Below, piece after piece: positions 8,061 through 17,093 of a stretch of DNA of 51,781 nucleotides. Each line of letters starts with the position of its first letter. Positions within the stretch are counted from its first letter, which is position 1. The notes below the pieces were generated by a model. It was not told the DNA's origin, did not search any database, and saw only the letters and a program-made list of their open reading frames with translations. This stretch comes from an uncultured Bacilli bacterium (lineage in GTDB: Bacteria > Bacillota_I > Bacilli_A > RFN20 > CAG-631). A program made the position numbers and the translations under genes. Where the stretch lies: positions 1-51,781 of the forward strand of contig CAKPXF010000018.1 in the NCBI GenBank assembly GCA_934201705.1, given 5' to 3'.

Positions 8061-10355
8061 TTATTTAAAAACAACAATAAATCCTGTTGAATATTTAGGT
8101 AATGTAACATTAACTACATTTTTATTATTGCTATTTTCAGAAGTTAAATCAGTAATTGTGCCATCAACAGCATTATAGTATTTAGTTTTACCTAATGTAT
8201 CAAGTGTAATAGTATAGGTTTTATCTTCATCATAAGCATTAACTATAGGATATAATGAATAATTTTTATTAGCCTTTTTACTTGTATAAATTTTTGTAGC
8301 ATAATCATCATTTAATGATAATGATTGATAGCCCTTGATTCTAATTAAATTGGCTGCAGCATTTGAAGATTTAACTTGTATTGCTTTAGAAGCTATTTCT
8401 TTAAAAACTTTTGAATAATCATTTTTATTTGTTTCAGAAACAACCTCATCAAAATTATTAATAATAACACATACACCATTATCAATGGCTTCCTTTAATT
8501 TTAAAATAGCTTCACTTCTTAAAGCAGTAGTATAAGGAATAACAATAGCTTTATATTTATTTTTAGTTGGAGAAACTAAATAACCATTTTCAACACTACA
8601 TTTTGATAAATTCAAATAATCAACTAAATCATAATTTATTTGTTTAGATCCAAGTATTTGGCACATATCAGTAAAATTATCACTTATTTCTTTAGCTTGG
8701 GCAGTTGGCTCATACATATTAGTTGATGGTAATGTTTCAGCTGAAACTCCTTCATATGGATAATAAAGTAAAACATCAGCATTATTAGTACTGCCAGTAA
8801 CCATATAACGCATTCTTCCTAAAGCAGCAGAGAAGATTTTATCATCATCAAATGGAATATCGTTACCTTGATAGTAATAAGAAGCAAAATTATTAATTCC
8901 CATAGCTACTTGAACACCAACTGCACATATTTTTTCAAATGTATTGCCAGCAGTTCCATCAAATGCTCCAGAAATCTCAGCAAATGTATCTTCTTTTCCT
9001 AAGAAATTAGCCGCACTTGAAGCCATTTTGGAAACTATACAAGAGGCATTGAAGGCAGCTTGTGGGGTTGAAAATAATAAATCAGTTCCTGGTATTCCCA
9101 TTTGCCCTAAAAGCTGAATCATATTACCTGCAAACCAAGGGTTTTGATATAAGCATTCCTCTAATAATAAATGACCAGAGCTTTTAACATTTTTACTTTC
9201 ACACCAAGTAGCTATTTGCTTTAAATAATTATTTTGGAACAAATCACTAGTTAGCATGTAAAAATCCATCCTAACTTGCTTTGCTTCAATTGAATTATCA
9301 TTAACATATAAATAACCAAGCTTATCCTTTAAATCATAGCCATATGTACTTTTAAAAACATCAAATAAAGAATCTGAATAGTTTAAACATTCAACAATTG
9401 GTATATTTAAATCAGGGACATCAAGTACTGTTCTATTTCTATCTGAAATTGTAAAATAAGTTCCTTGATGCGCTGGCTCATCAGTAAAGAAAGCTCTAAT
9501 ACCATTATTAAAATATTCACCAATTTCTTCATAATACTTTTGATATGTTAGATTAATAAACTTTTCTGTTGGTTCTTTTTCTAGCATATTTATGTATCTT
9601 TGTTGAGCATACCAGTTTTCCATTGAATGAGTATTTTCATACCAACGCTTACTCATATAAGCAACTAATACTTTATTAGTTGAAGTCCTATTAGTATAAG
9701 TAATACTATCCTTTTTATCATTTATTAATGATGAAACATCTTCACCACTGCTTAAAATCATAGTATCTTTACTATTACCATCATATACATAAGCAGTTTC
9801 AATTGCTTTATGACCATATAATAAGTTAATAGTACCACTTTCTTTAGCTTTTATAGGTAAGTATTGGACGACTAAGCCTAGCGCTTCATACTCAGGATTA
9901 CCTTTAAGTGTTTGACCATATGCTGTGCCTGATGGATAACCATATTCATCATAAATATAGGCATACATACCTAAATCGTTAATAGCATGATCTAATACAG
10001 ATGAAAGACGAGAAAAAGCTAAAGGACTATTTAAATAGCTTTTATCCCAGGTTACATTAGTTACTATACCACCATAGCCTCTTTCATAAACATCATCAAC
10101 TAGCTTTGTTGTTGAATTATGCATCATAACCATAGGACGATATTCCAAACTTGGATTTTTAAAAAGACCATCATCAATTCTTTTATCGTTATTTTCTTCT
10201 TCACTTGAACTATAATCTACAGAAGATGAAACTGCTGTTGAGCTATTTTCATCACTAGAGTTATCAAAAATTGAAGAAGAATCATTAGTAGTTGAACAAG
10301 CATTTAACATAGTAAGTACTGATACAATTGAAAATATAAATAACTTATTTTTCAT
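8061..10355 (-). CDS. GH106-like glycoside hydrolase lipoprotein (putative alpha-L-rhamnosidase)
   Basis: Exported 764-residue lipoprotein. The signal peptide ends in a lipobox (LNAC, Cys 20), followed by a Ser-rich linker to about residue 60. The mature start (FKNPSLEYRPMVMMH), YDEYGYPSGTAYG near 135 and a TDEP motif near 292 match the TIM-barrel part of GH106-type rhamnosidase-like enzymes, which cleave alpha-L-rhamnosides from plant glycans. Substrate is inferred. It is the last gene of the minus-strand carbohydrate locus and overlaps the end of the preceding gene by 11 bp. A GH78-like gene opens the same locus, which supports a rhamnoside role. Related TIM-barrel families remain possible. 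Confidence 0.68.
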   Translation of the reverse strand: MKNKLFIFSIVSVLTMLNACSTTNDSSSIFDNSSDENSSTAVSSSVDYSSSEEENNDKRIDDGLFKNPSLEYRPMVMMHNSTTKLVDDVYERGYGGIVTNVTWDKSYLNSPLAFSRLSSVLDHAINDLGMYAYIYDEYGYPSGTAYGQTLKGNPEYEALGLVVQYLPIKAKESGTINLLYGHKAIETAYVYDGNSKDTMILSSGEDVSSLINDKKDSITYTNRTSTNKVLVAYMSKRWYENTHSMENWYAQQRYINMLEKEPTEKFINLTYQKYYEEIGEYFNNGIRAFFTDEPAHQGTYFTISDRNRTVLDVPDLNIPIVECLNYSDSLFDVFKSTYGYDLKDKLGYLYVNDNSIEAKQVRMDFYMLTSDLFQNNYLKQIATWCESKNVKSSGHLLLEECLYQNPWFAGNMIQLLGQMGIPGTDLLFSTPQAAFNASCIVSKMASSAANFLGKEDTFAEISGAFDGTAGNTFEKICAVGVQVAMGINNFASYYYQGNDIPFDDDKIFSAALGRMRYMVTGSTNNADVLLYYPYEGVSAETLPSTNMYEPTAQAKEISDNFTDMCQILGSKQINYDLVDYLNLSKCSVENGYLVSPTKNKYKAIVIPYTTALRSEAILKLKEAIDNGVCVIINNFDEVVSETNKNDYSKVFKEIASKAIQVKSSNAAANLIRIKGYQSLSLNDDYATKIYTSKKANKNYSLYPIVNAYDEDKTYTITLDTLGKTKYYNAVDGTITDLTSENSNNKNVVNVTLPKYSTGFIVVFK

Positions 10356-11310
10356 TTTTGCTCTTTCTTTTTATTAAAACATATGCTGGTAAAAGAAGAG
10401 TTAAAAATGATGATGTAGTCATTCCTTTACAGCCTTTACTTTCAGTATTTGTATTTTGGTTATCACTTGTATTAGTATCAGTAGAGTTTGGCTCTGATGA
10501 TGTATCTTCGCCTGGATTGACATCTTTTTTAACATATGATGTTCCATTAATTGCCTTAATTGTCATCTTTGATAATTGATTGAAATCATCCTTTTGAGTA
10601 TTCATAACAAGTAACAAATAAATGTTTCCATCCGGGAAGATTATTTCTTTATCAATATATGAAGCTTGTCCAAGAGGAGTGATTGATTCATTATTAATAT
10701 AGCAATTATAATAGTTTTTACCATTTGCTGATCCATCATAAGCCATTTTAAATGTTACATCGCTAGTAGCACTACAAGAAGCGTTACCTGAATATAATTG
10801 CCATGTATCAACAACTTCACTGTTAGGATCGTCTCTACCAGTTACGTGATAATCTCCTTGGTAAACACTGCCTTCATATCTTAAATCACCACTTAAATTG
10901 AAAAATCTAGTAAATAATCCAGGGGAATCTTTAGCAAATCCATGAGTTTCAGAATTTCTCCAATTAATAAATTTTGGCACACCCATAATGCCAATACCTG
11001 CCCATACATCATTACTATTTCGTCCTGAAGCAACATATTCATCCATTACCATACTAAAGGTAATTTCAAATGATTCAGTATTTGTAAATGGAACCTTTAA
11101 AATTGAAATAGCATGATTGTCAGGTGTCCCCATTTCAGTCTGTTTAAATACTAAACCATTAGTTGTATTCTCAAATGTAGTTCTAGTTAATTCATAATTT
11201 GCTTCACTCTTAGCTGCTTCTTCTCCACTTGTAGCATATAAATTCATACTTTGGCTTGTAAAAGCAAATGTTGCAGCTAAAAGAGATAATGCAATTATTT
11301 TCTTTTTCAT
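10345..11310 (-). CDS. Exported surface protein with GCKG C-terminal anchor
   Basis: A 321-residue exported protein: signal peptide at about 1-27, a beta-rich body (30-260) that could be a laminin-G or carbohydrate-binding sandwich, a Ser/Thr/Asn linker (265-290), then Gly-Cys-Lys-Gly at 293-296, a hydrophobic stretch and a Lys/Arg tail. The tail resembles a C-terminal sorting signal and is shared with three other proteins in this window. The gene lies between another such surface protein and the GH106-like lipoprotein, so a glycan-binding role is likely by context. I do not recognise the body domain with certainty. Confidence 0.72.
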   Translation of the reverse strand: MKKKIIALSLLAATFAFTSQSMNLYATSGEEAAKSEANYELTRTTFENTTNGLVFKQTEMGTPDNHAISILKVPFTNTESFEITFSMVMDEYVASGRNSNDVWAGIGIMGVPKFINWRNSETHGFAKDSPGLFTRFFNLSGDLRYEGSVYQGDYHVTGRDDPNSEVVDTWQLYSGNASCSATSDVTFKMAYDGSANGKNYYNCYINNESITPLGQASYIDKEIIFPDGNIYLLLVMNTQKDDFNQLSKMTIKAINGTSYVKKDVNPGEDTSSEPNSTDTNTSDNQNTNTESKGCKGMTTSSFLTLLLPAYVLIKRKSKNEK

Positions 11311-11324
11311 AAATTCACCTCATT

Positions 11325-13826
11325 TTATTGATTTTTTCTTTTCTTTGTAAATAAAGCTCCAATTAAAGCTAATAAAATAAATCCAGTAGCTGTAGCTTCA
11401 CCCTTACAACCTTTTTTGTTGTTATTTGGTTTTTCATTATTATTACTTGAAGTTTGTTGTTCAACAGATGAAGAAGATGGCTCATTTGAAGGTTCTTCAC
11501 TTGGCTCAACGCTTGGAATATCAGGTTCTTGCTTATTTATTATATCAAATTCAACTATTTTTGCTTCATTTCCAGCATATTGGCCGATAAAGTTAACAAT
11601 AACATTAGCTTTACCTACAGCTTTATTATTTTGATATTCTAAATAATAGTCAACATCTTTAGCTAATTTTTCATCATTAATGGTAACAGTTACCTCTGGT
11701 TTGTATATTTTTCCTTCCTCATAAATGTATTCAGTTTGACTTAAAGTTACATTAGTATTAGTAGCATCTAAAGTGAATACATCCATATCATATATTTTTA
11801 ATCCTCTATGATTCCAATGCTCACCATTGCAGCCATTACCTTCATAAATAGCACTTGATAGATATGTTTGTCCGTTTTGATTAATGAACAATCTTTCGTT
11901 TAAATAATCATATGTTTTAGAAAAAATAATTTCATTAGTAGCTTTATTAGTAAAGCATAATGTCCATGAACCATTTTCGTTTTTAACTAAGCTAAAGTTA
12001 AAAATAATTTCATCATTTTTTAATACACCAGTGTTAGTTATTAAATTACTAACAAAGAATTTATCAATAAGAGTAGTTTTTCCATTTATACTTTTTACAA
12101 ATTGTACTTCAAGATTACTTGGATTTTCGGTATTTGAATAATTTGTCATATGTAAGAAATAACCACTAGCATTTCCACCATAATATGGGAATGTCTTATC
12201 ATTTCCTTCTTCACCTGGTTTACTTGTAAATGAATAAGTAACCCAACCATCAACATTATCAGCATCTTTAGAAAGTAATTGTACGCTTGTAGTAAACTTA
12301 ATATTTTGTCCTTTTAAAGGAACCAAGCTTGATATATGAGCAAATGAAGTAACTCCATCACCATATTCTATTTCAATATCACCAGCTCCACCCCAATAAT
12401 CAATAAAGTCGAATTTATCTGGTACATATTTATTGATTTTATAGTTTGCATCATCATAACTAATAGGAAGGCCCTTAATAGTAAATTCAATACTTGCATT
12501 TCCTGTGTAATCATTAATAAATGTAACATTAACTTTTCCTTTTCCAGGTTCAATATTATGCTCATATGTTACAAAGTAATCTTGCTTTTCAACAAGAGTT
12601 TTATCATTTAATGTAACTACAGGAATAGGCTTAATTTCATCACCTGTTTCAGTATATTCATTGCTTTCAATAGTAATAGTAGCATTACTTGCATCAATAA
12701 CCTTTGGACCTTCCTCTTTACTTCCAGATTCCTTACCAGTAATACTAACTTTTCCAAGTTGGAACCAATCATAATAAAATCCGCTTCCAGCAACAGAAGA
12801 GCCAAACCATAATTTAACATAATAAGTAGATTCATTTGCTGTTAAATAAGGTGTAAAATCATAATCTAAATTATAGCATTCAGTAGATTCAAGAAGAATT
12901 TTTTCTTCAAGTGGTGTGTCATTAAATTCAGTTGTAGTAGATAAATAAGGCTTAAATGAAACAGTAGTTGAAGTTACACCAGCTACTTTACCAAAACTTC
13001 CTAAACGATTGCCAACACAAGCAAGCTTTAATTCATCAATACTTGATCCTTTTTTTGTTTCGATTTTATATGTTAGCCAAGCTCCATTAGCTGTAGCATC
13101 ATATTCAGTATTACTAATTAATGTTAATTGATTATTTTCTTGGAAGAAGCCTTTATTATCAATTGTTGTTAATCCCCAATTTTCATTAGCAATAGTATAA
13201 TCTGCATCAACGTATGTTTGACTATAAGTTACTTTACTTTCTTGTCCTGTAATATTAACTGTTCCAAGTTGGAACCAATCATAGTAAAATCCTTCTCCTA
13301 AAGCAGAAGAACCAAACCATAGCTTAACATAATAAGTTGAGGCGTTATCAGTTAAATAAGGTGTAAAATCATAATCTAAATTATAGCATTCAGTAGATTC
13401 AAGAAGAATTTTTTCTTCAAGTGGCGTGTCATTAAATTCAGTTGTAGTAGATAAATAAGGCTTAAATGAAACAGTAGTTGAAGTTACACCAGCTGCTTTA
13501 CCAAAACTTCCTAAACGATTGCCAACACAAGCAAGCTTTAATTCATCGATTTTGTTTCCATTATCCGCTTGTACCTTAAAGGTTAGCCAAGCTCCATTAG
13601 CAGTAGCATCATATTCGCTATTATCAAATACTAACTGGCCGCTTTCTTGCTTAAAGCCTTTACTATCAACTGTTAATAAACTCCAATTTTCATTAGCAAT
13701 TGTAAAATCGGCCAAAACATAAGACTTTGCTTCGTCTGCTTTAACATTTAATATAGATATGTCATCATTAAATGTTTGCAAACCTAATAATACAACTAAA
13801 AGACTAGATAAACATTTTGTTTTCAT
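11325..13826 (-). CDS. Large exported repeat protein with GCKG C-terminal anchor
   Basis: An 833-residue exported protein. I start it at ATG 13826 behind AAGGAG rather than at an in-frame ATG 69 bases upstream, which would overlap the preceding gene. After a signal peptide (about 1-30) come two copies of a beta-rich module of about 170 residues, an Ig-like segment (about 370-455), a larger beta-sandwich (about 460-700, possibly concanavalin-like), a second Ig-like segment, a Pro/Glu/Ser linker and GCKG at 806-809 followed by a hydrophobic tail and KKRK. It is probably a cell-surface glycan-binding protein, inferred from the neighbouring transporter and glycosidases. Confidence 0.75.
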   Translation of the reverse strand: MKTKCLSSLLVVLLGLQTFNDDISILNVKADEAKSYVLADFTIANENWSLLTVDSKGFKQESGQLVFDNSEYDATANGAWLTFKVQADNGNKIDELKLACVGNRLGSFGKAAGVTSTTVSFKPYLSTTTEFNDTPLEEKILLESTECYNLDYDFTPYLTDNASTYYVKLWFGSSALGEGFYYDWFQLGTVNITGQESKVTYSQTYVDADYTIANENWGLTTIDNKGFFQENNQLTLISNTEYDATANGAWLTYKIETKKGSSIDELKLACVGNRLGSFGKVAGVTSTTVSFKPYLSTTTEFNDTPLEEKILLESTECYNLDYDFTPYLTANESTYYVKLWFGSSVAGSGFYYDWFQLGKVSITGKESGSKEEGPKVIDASNATITIESNEYTETGDEIKPIPVVTLNDKTLVEKQDYFVTYEHNIEPGKGKVNVTFINDYTGNASIEFTIKGLPISYDDANYKINKYVPDKFDFIDYWGGAGDIEIEYGDGVTSFAHISSLVPLKGQNIKFTTSVQLLSKDADNVDGWVTYSFTSKPGEEGNDKTFPYYGGNASGYFLHMTNYSNTENPSNLEVQFVKSINGKTTLIDKFFVSNLITNTGVLKNDEIIFNFSLVKNENGSWTLCFTNKATNEIIFSKTYDYLNERLFINQNGQTYLSSAIYEGNGCNGEHWNHRGLKIYDMDVFTLDATNTNVTLSQTEYIYEEGKIYKPEVTVTINDEKLAKDVDYYLEYQNNKAVGKANVIVNFIGQYAGNEAKIVEFDIINKQEPDIPSVEPSEEPSNEPSSSSVEQQTSSNNNEKPNNNKKGCKGEATATGFILLALIGALFTKKRKNQ
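12841..13550. repeat. Near-identical internal duplication within a surface protein gene
   Basis: The 200 bases at 12841-13040 recur at 13351-13550, 510 bases (170 codons) away, with only three differences that I can count. The flanking parts of the two modules are clearly more diverged, so the core may have been homogenised by recent gene conversion. Confidence 0.85.
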
Positions 13827-13866
13827 ATTTTTTTCTCCTTTTTTGTTTATATTTGAATAAGTAAAT

Positions 13867-14784
13867 TTACTTATTATGTAACATTTTTTCATCAAGCTTT
13901 AGAATAGTGCTTACATAGTATTCACAAAATTCTTTGTTCTTTACATCATTTGATATTAATAGTGTTTTAAGTGGTATGTGATGCCAATTAAAATCACATA
14001 GATTAATTAGTTTTCCTTTAGCATATCGTCCTTTTGTAATAACATCAAGCTTACCATTAACGAATGTAACATATTCATTTTTTATAGCCTCACTTAAGGC
14101 AAGAGGATCATGTAAAAATATATTATGTCCCCACATTCTTGACATGCTCATTACAGTTTTAACAAGCCTACTTTTACATGCAAATAATTTATTTGTTTGC
14201 TCTGTGGTTAGCTCACATCTGAATGTTACATCTAAACTTATTATTCTTTTATTAATATTACTATCCAAAACAATTTTTGCTGCATCTGGATCACAAGAAA
14301 TATTAAATTCATTTAAATTCATATTAATTGCTCCACCCATAATAACTATTTCTTTAATATTTTTTAAGCATTCATCATTAGTTTTAATTAAATCTGCGAT
14401 ATTAGTTAAAGCGCCAATTGTTATAATAGTTACATCATTATTATTTTTTAATGCTTTTGTTAAACCATAAAGAGCATCTTCTTTTTCAATATTAGCTTCA
14501 TCAAATAAATCTTTTATATACGTAATAGGGTATTTATTTGTATCTACCTTATCATGAAATACTTTTTTAATTTTGAAAGGCATTTTATTACCTGCATAAA
14601 CCTTTATATCCATATTGGCAAGGTTGAATAGTGTTTTAGCAATTTTAGCTCGAGCAGTAGTGTTTTCAAAAACTGTACTAACGCCAAGTATTTCAATTTC
14701 ATCATTTAAGGAAATAGCTAAAAGAAGAGCAAGAGCATCATCAATATCGCCACCAATATCTGTATCAATCCAAATTTTTTTCAT
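13867..14784 (-). CDS. Inosine/uridine-preferring nucleoside hydrolase family protein
   Basis: Cytosolic enzyme that hydrolyses the N-glycosidic bond of nucleosides to a base and ribose. The calcium-binding Asp cluster DTDIGGDIDDALAL starts at residue 7, and the family motif VIMGGA near 145 and the late active-site HDPLA near 235 are present. The 305-residue length is typical. It starts behind GAGGTG, 14 bp after the permease gene, inside the carbohydrate operon. That position is odd for a purine/pyrimidine salvage enzyme; it might act on a related glycoside. Substrate is not readable from sequence. Confidence 0.88.
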   Translation of the reverse strand: MKKIWIDTDIGGDIDDALALLLAISLNDEIEILGVSTVFENTTARAKIAKTLFNLANMDIKVYAGNKMPFKIKKVFHDKVDTNKYPITYIKDLFDEANIEKEDALYGLTKALKNNNDVTIITIGALTNIADLIKTNDECLKNIKEIVIMGGAINMNLNEFNISCDPDAAKIVLDSNINKRIISLDVTFRCELTTEQTNKLFACKSRLVKTVMSMSRMWGHNIFLHDPLALSEAIKNEYVTFVNGKLDVITKGRYAKGKLINLCDFNWHHIPLKTLLISNDVKNKEFCEYYVSTILKLDEKMLHNK

Positions 14785-14798
14785 AAAGCTATGTCACC

Positions 14799-15650
14799 TC
14801 ACATTTTAATAGAAGAGCCAAGTAAGCCTCTAATGTAGTACTTATTACCAAAGATAAAGACAATTAATAAAGGAATTGAAGATAGCAGATAGCCAGCATA
14901 GGTAACTGGCATATTTTGTGAATATAGATTTCTAAATTCAACAATTAATCCAGATGAAATAGTTAAAGCTTCATAATTTGTTGAAATAATAGTCATTGGC
15001 CATAGATAATCATTCCAAATACCATTCATTTGCATAATGGCTTGAGTAATTAAAATAGGCATAGAAAGGGGAACTGCTATTTTTGAAAATACTTGAAAAT
15101 CATTAGCCCCATCAATTTTAGCTGAATCAAATAATTCTTGTGGTAGACCTTTAAAGAACATTGATAATAAAAATACTGCTCCAATTGGTTGCATTGTTAA
15201 TTGTGGAATTAATAAAGCTATTAATTTATCATTTAAATGTAAATCCTTATATAATAAGAATTGTGGCACTAATGTTAATACACCAGGAATCATCATTAAG
15301 CATAAAACCATTGTAAAGAATAATGTTCTTCCAGGGAAATCCATTCTAGCAAAGGCAAATGAAGCCATTGAAGCAATTATTGATGAACCAATTATTCCAA
15401 AAAATGCTACTGCAATTGTGTTATATACATAAACACTAATTTTTCCCCAAGCTGTTTTTAAATTCAACATTTTTAAAGGAAGGGTAGGATAAAATTTTGA
15501 AATATCATATTGATTTATGGTCTTAAAAGCACACCAAACTGACATAAGTAATGGGTAAATCATACAAATAAGTAAAAAAGCCATAACTAAATGTAAGAAA
15601 ATTTGCCCCCAACTTATTTTAGTAAAAAAGTTTTTGCTTGAAGCTTTCAT
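14799..15650 (-). CDS. Carbohydrate ABC transporter permease, MalG type
   Basis: One of two membrane subunits of a CUT1-type sugar importer. It has six predicted helices in 283 residues. The cytoplasmic EAA loop that docks the ATPase is visible as DSAKIDGANDFQVFSKIAVP near 190. It lies 12 bp after the MalF-type gene, behind AGGAGG, with the solute-binding protein upstream. No ATPase gene occurs in the window, so a shared MsmX/MsmK-like ATPase elsewhere is likely. The sugar is unknown; rhamnosyl oligosaccharides fit the context. Confidence 0.92.
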   Translation of the reverse strand: MKASSKNFFTKISWGQIFLHLVMAFLLICMIYPLLMSVWCAFKTINQYDISKFYPTLPLKMLNLKTAWGKISVYVYNTIAVAFFGIIGSSIIASMASFAFARMDFPGRTLFFTMVLCLMMIPGVLTLVPQFLLYKDLHLNDKLIALLIPQLTMQPIGAVFLLSMFFKGLPQELFDSAKIDGANDFQVFSKIAVPLSMPILITQAIMQMNGIWNDYLWPMTIISTNYEALTISSGLIVEFRNLYSQNMPVTYAGYLLSSIPLLIVFIFGNKYYIRGLLGSSIKM

Positions 15651-15662
15651 ATTTTTTACCTC

Positions 15663-16589
15663 CTATTCATTTTCTCCAGCCTTAGCAAATGGACCATATC
15701 TCATTAGCTTAAAGGCTACAAAGGTAATTGCAAATATAACTACGAATAATGTTGTACCAATAGCACAAGCATAGCCATATCTTCCGTTTGAGAAAGCAAG
15801 CTTATACATATACCATCCAGGAACATAGGTTGAATAGCCAGGGCCACCATTAGTTAAAATAATTTGTATTCCATAATCTTGAAGTAAGCCAATTAAACCA
15901 AAGATGAAGAAATATCTTATTTGCCCTAGTAATAAAGGCAAATCAATTTTAGCAATTCTTTTAAAAGTAGTACAGCCATCTAACTGTGATGCTTCAATAA
16001 CCTCATCAGATACAGAATTAAGCCCTGAAATATAAATTAAAATACTAGTACCATTTGTCCATGGAAATCCTAGAAGAATAATTGTAGGAATAACCCAATC
16101 AGGATCATTTAAAAAGTCAACTATTTGGCCTTTTTGTAAAATTCCAATTAATTCGAGCATTTTAGAATAAAGGCCACTTCCTGGTTCGAAAATATTTTTC
16201 CAAATAAGCATTCCAACTACCCCTGGAGCAATCATTGGAATTAAAACAGCTACTCTATAAAATGATTGCATTCTTTTGCTTTTTGTATTGAAGATTAATT
16301 CAGCAAATAATAAAGGCATAAATACGCCAATTAATAAACGTGGAACAAGAAGAATAATCATTGTTTTAATAGAATCTAAAAATATTTGATCGTGAAATAA
16401 ATTCTTGTAATTTGAAAATCCTATAAATTCTTTATTTCCTGTACCATTCCAATTAAATAAGGATGTAATAATACCACTAATAGCTGGATAATAGCAAAAG
16501 CCAATAGAACCAATTAGAAGTGGAAGTATAAATAAATAAGCAAGCCTTCCTTTTTTTACTTTGTATAAAAATGTTTTAAATTTACTCAT
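15663..16589 (-). CDS. Carbohydrate ABC transporter permease, MalF type
   Basis: Partner permease of the MalG-type gene. It has six helices in about 308 residues and an EAA loop (EASQLDGCTTFKRIAKIDLP near 205). An early helix GRLAYLFILPLLIGSIGF is typical of CUT1 permeases. Start choice is uncertain: ATG at 16589, 16595 or 16601 all follow a GGTGA site within the end of the preceding gene, and the overlap implies translational coupling. Function and substrate are as for the neighbouring permease. Confidence 0.9.
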   Translation of the reverse strand: MSKFKTFLYKVKKGRLAYLFILPLLIGSIGFCYYPAISGIITSLFNWNGTGNKEFIGFSNYKNLFHDQIFLDSIKTMIILLVPRLLIGVFMPLLFAELIFNTKSKRMQSFYRVAVLIPMIAPGVVGMLIWKNIFEPGSGLYSKMLELIGILQKGQIVDFLNDPDWVIPTIILLGFPWTNGTSILIYISGLNSVSDEVIEASQLDGCTTFKRIAKIDLPLLLGQIRYFFIFGLIGLLQDYGIQIILTNGGPGYSTYVPGWYMYKLAFSNGRYGYACAIGTTLFVVIFAITFVAFKLMRYGPFAKAGENE

Positions 16590-17079
16590 GTTCATCACCA
16601 ATTATTTCATACCCTTCCCAATCATATTGATTATTTGATTCTTCAGGCTTAACTACTGGAATAGTAAATTGATAGCTAGCTGGTATTAAAAACACCTTAG
16701 AATTTGACTCGTCTTGGAAATTAAATGTAACATCCTCTAAAGGGGATACCTTTTCATTTACATACAAATATGGATAATAATAAAAATCAAACCAACCATT
16801 TTCTGAAGTTATTATTCTGGATTGTGGTAATGAACCATTTGAAGTAAATACATAAATTGTATGACCACTAACAGGCTCATTATTTTTTGTTAGCTTCATT
16901 CTTATTCTTAATGATGATAGGCCATCAGCAATAATAACTTTATCATCGCTTGGATATTTAATAGCTACAATTTCAAAGCTATATTTTTTAGATTCACTTA
17001 CATCACTTAAATAAAAGCTACCAATTATTCCTATAAGACATACAATTATTATTGAAGATATAATTATTTTCTTTTTCAT
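16582..17079 (-). CDS. Membrane-anchored Ig-like protein in the ABC transporter operon
   Basis: About 165 residues: an N-terminal membrane segment (KKKIIISSIIIVCLIGIIG), then an extracytoplasmic beta-rich region resembling a bacterial Ig-like fold (KLTKNNEPVSGHTIYVF). I start it at ATG 17079, nine bases after AAGGAGG; an earlier in-frame ATG at 17112 lacks a site and would overlap the preceding gene. It sits between the solute-binding protein and the permeases, a place with no standard extra subunit. It could stabilise the transporter or present substrate. I do not recognise a named family. Confidence 0.68.
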   Translation of the reverse strand: MKKKIIISSIIIVCLIGIIGSFYLSDVSESKKYSFEIVAIKYPSDDKVIIADGLSSLRIRMKLTKNNEPVSGHTIYVFTSNGSLPQSRIITSENGWFDFYYYPYLYVNEKVSPLEDVTFNFQDESNSKVFLIPASYQFTIPVVKPEESNNQYDWEGYEIIGDEHE

Positions 17080-17093
17080 GTTCTTATACCTCC

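Noticed and set aside
10345..11411. LPXTG sortase signal
   Set aside because: No LPXTG-like motif precedes the hydrophobic tails; the conserved element is GCKG.
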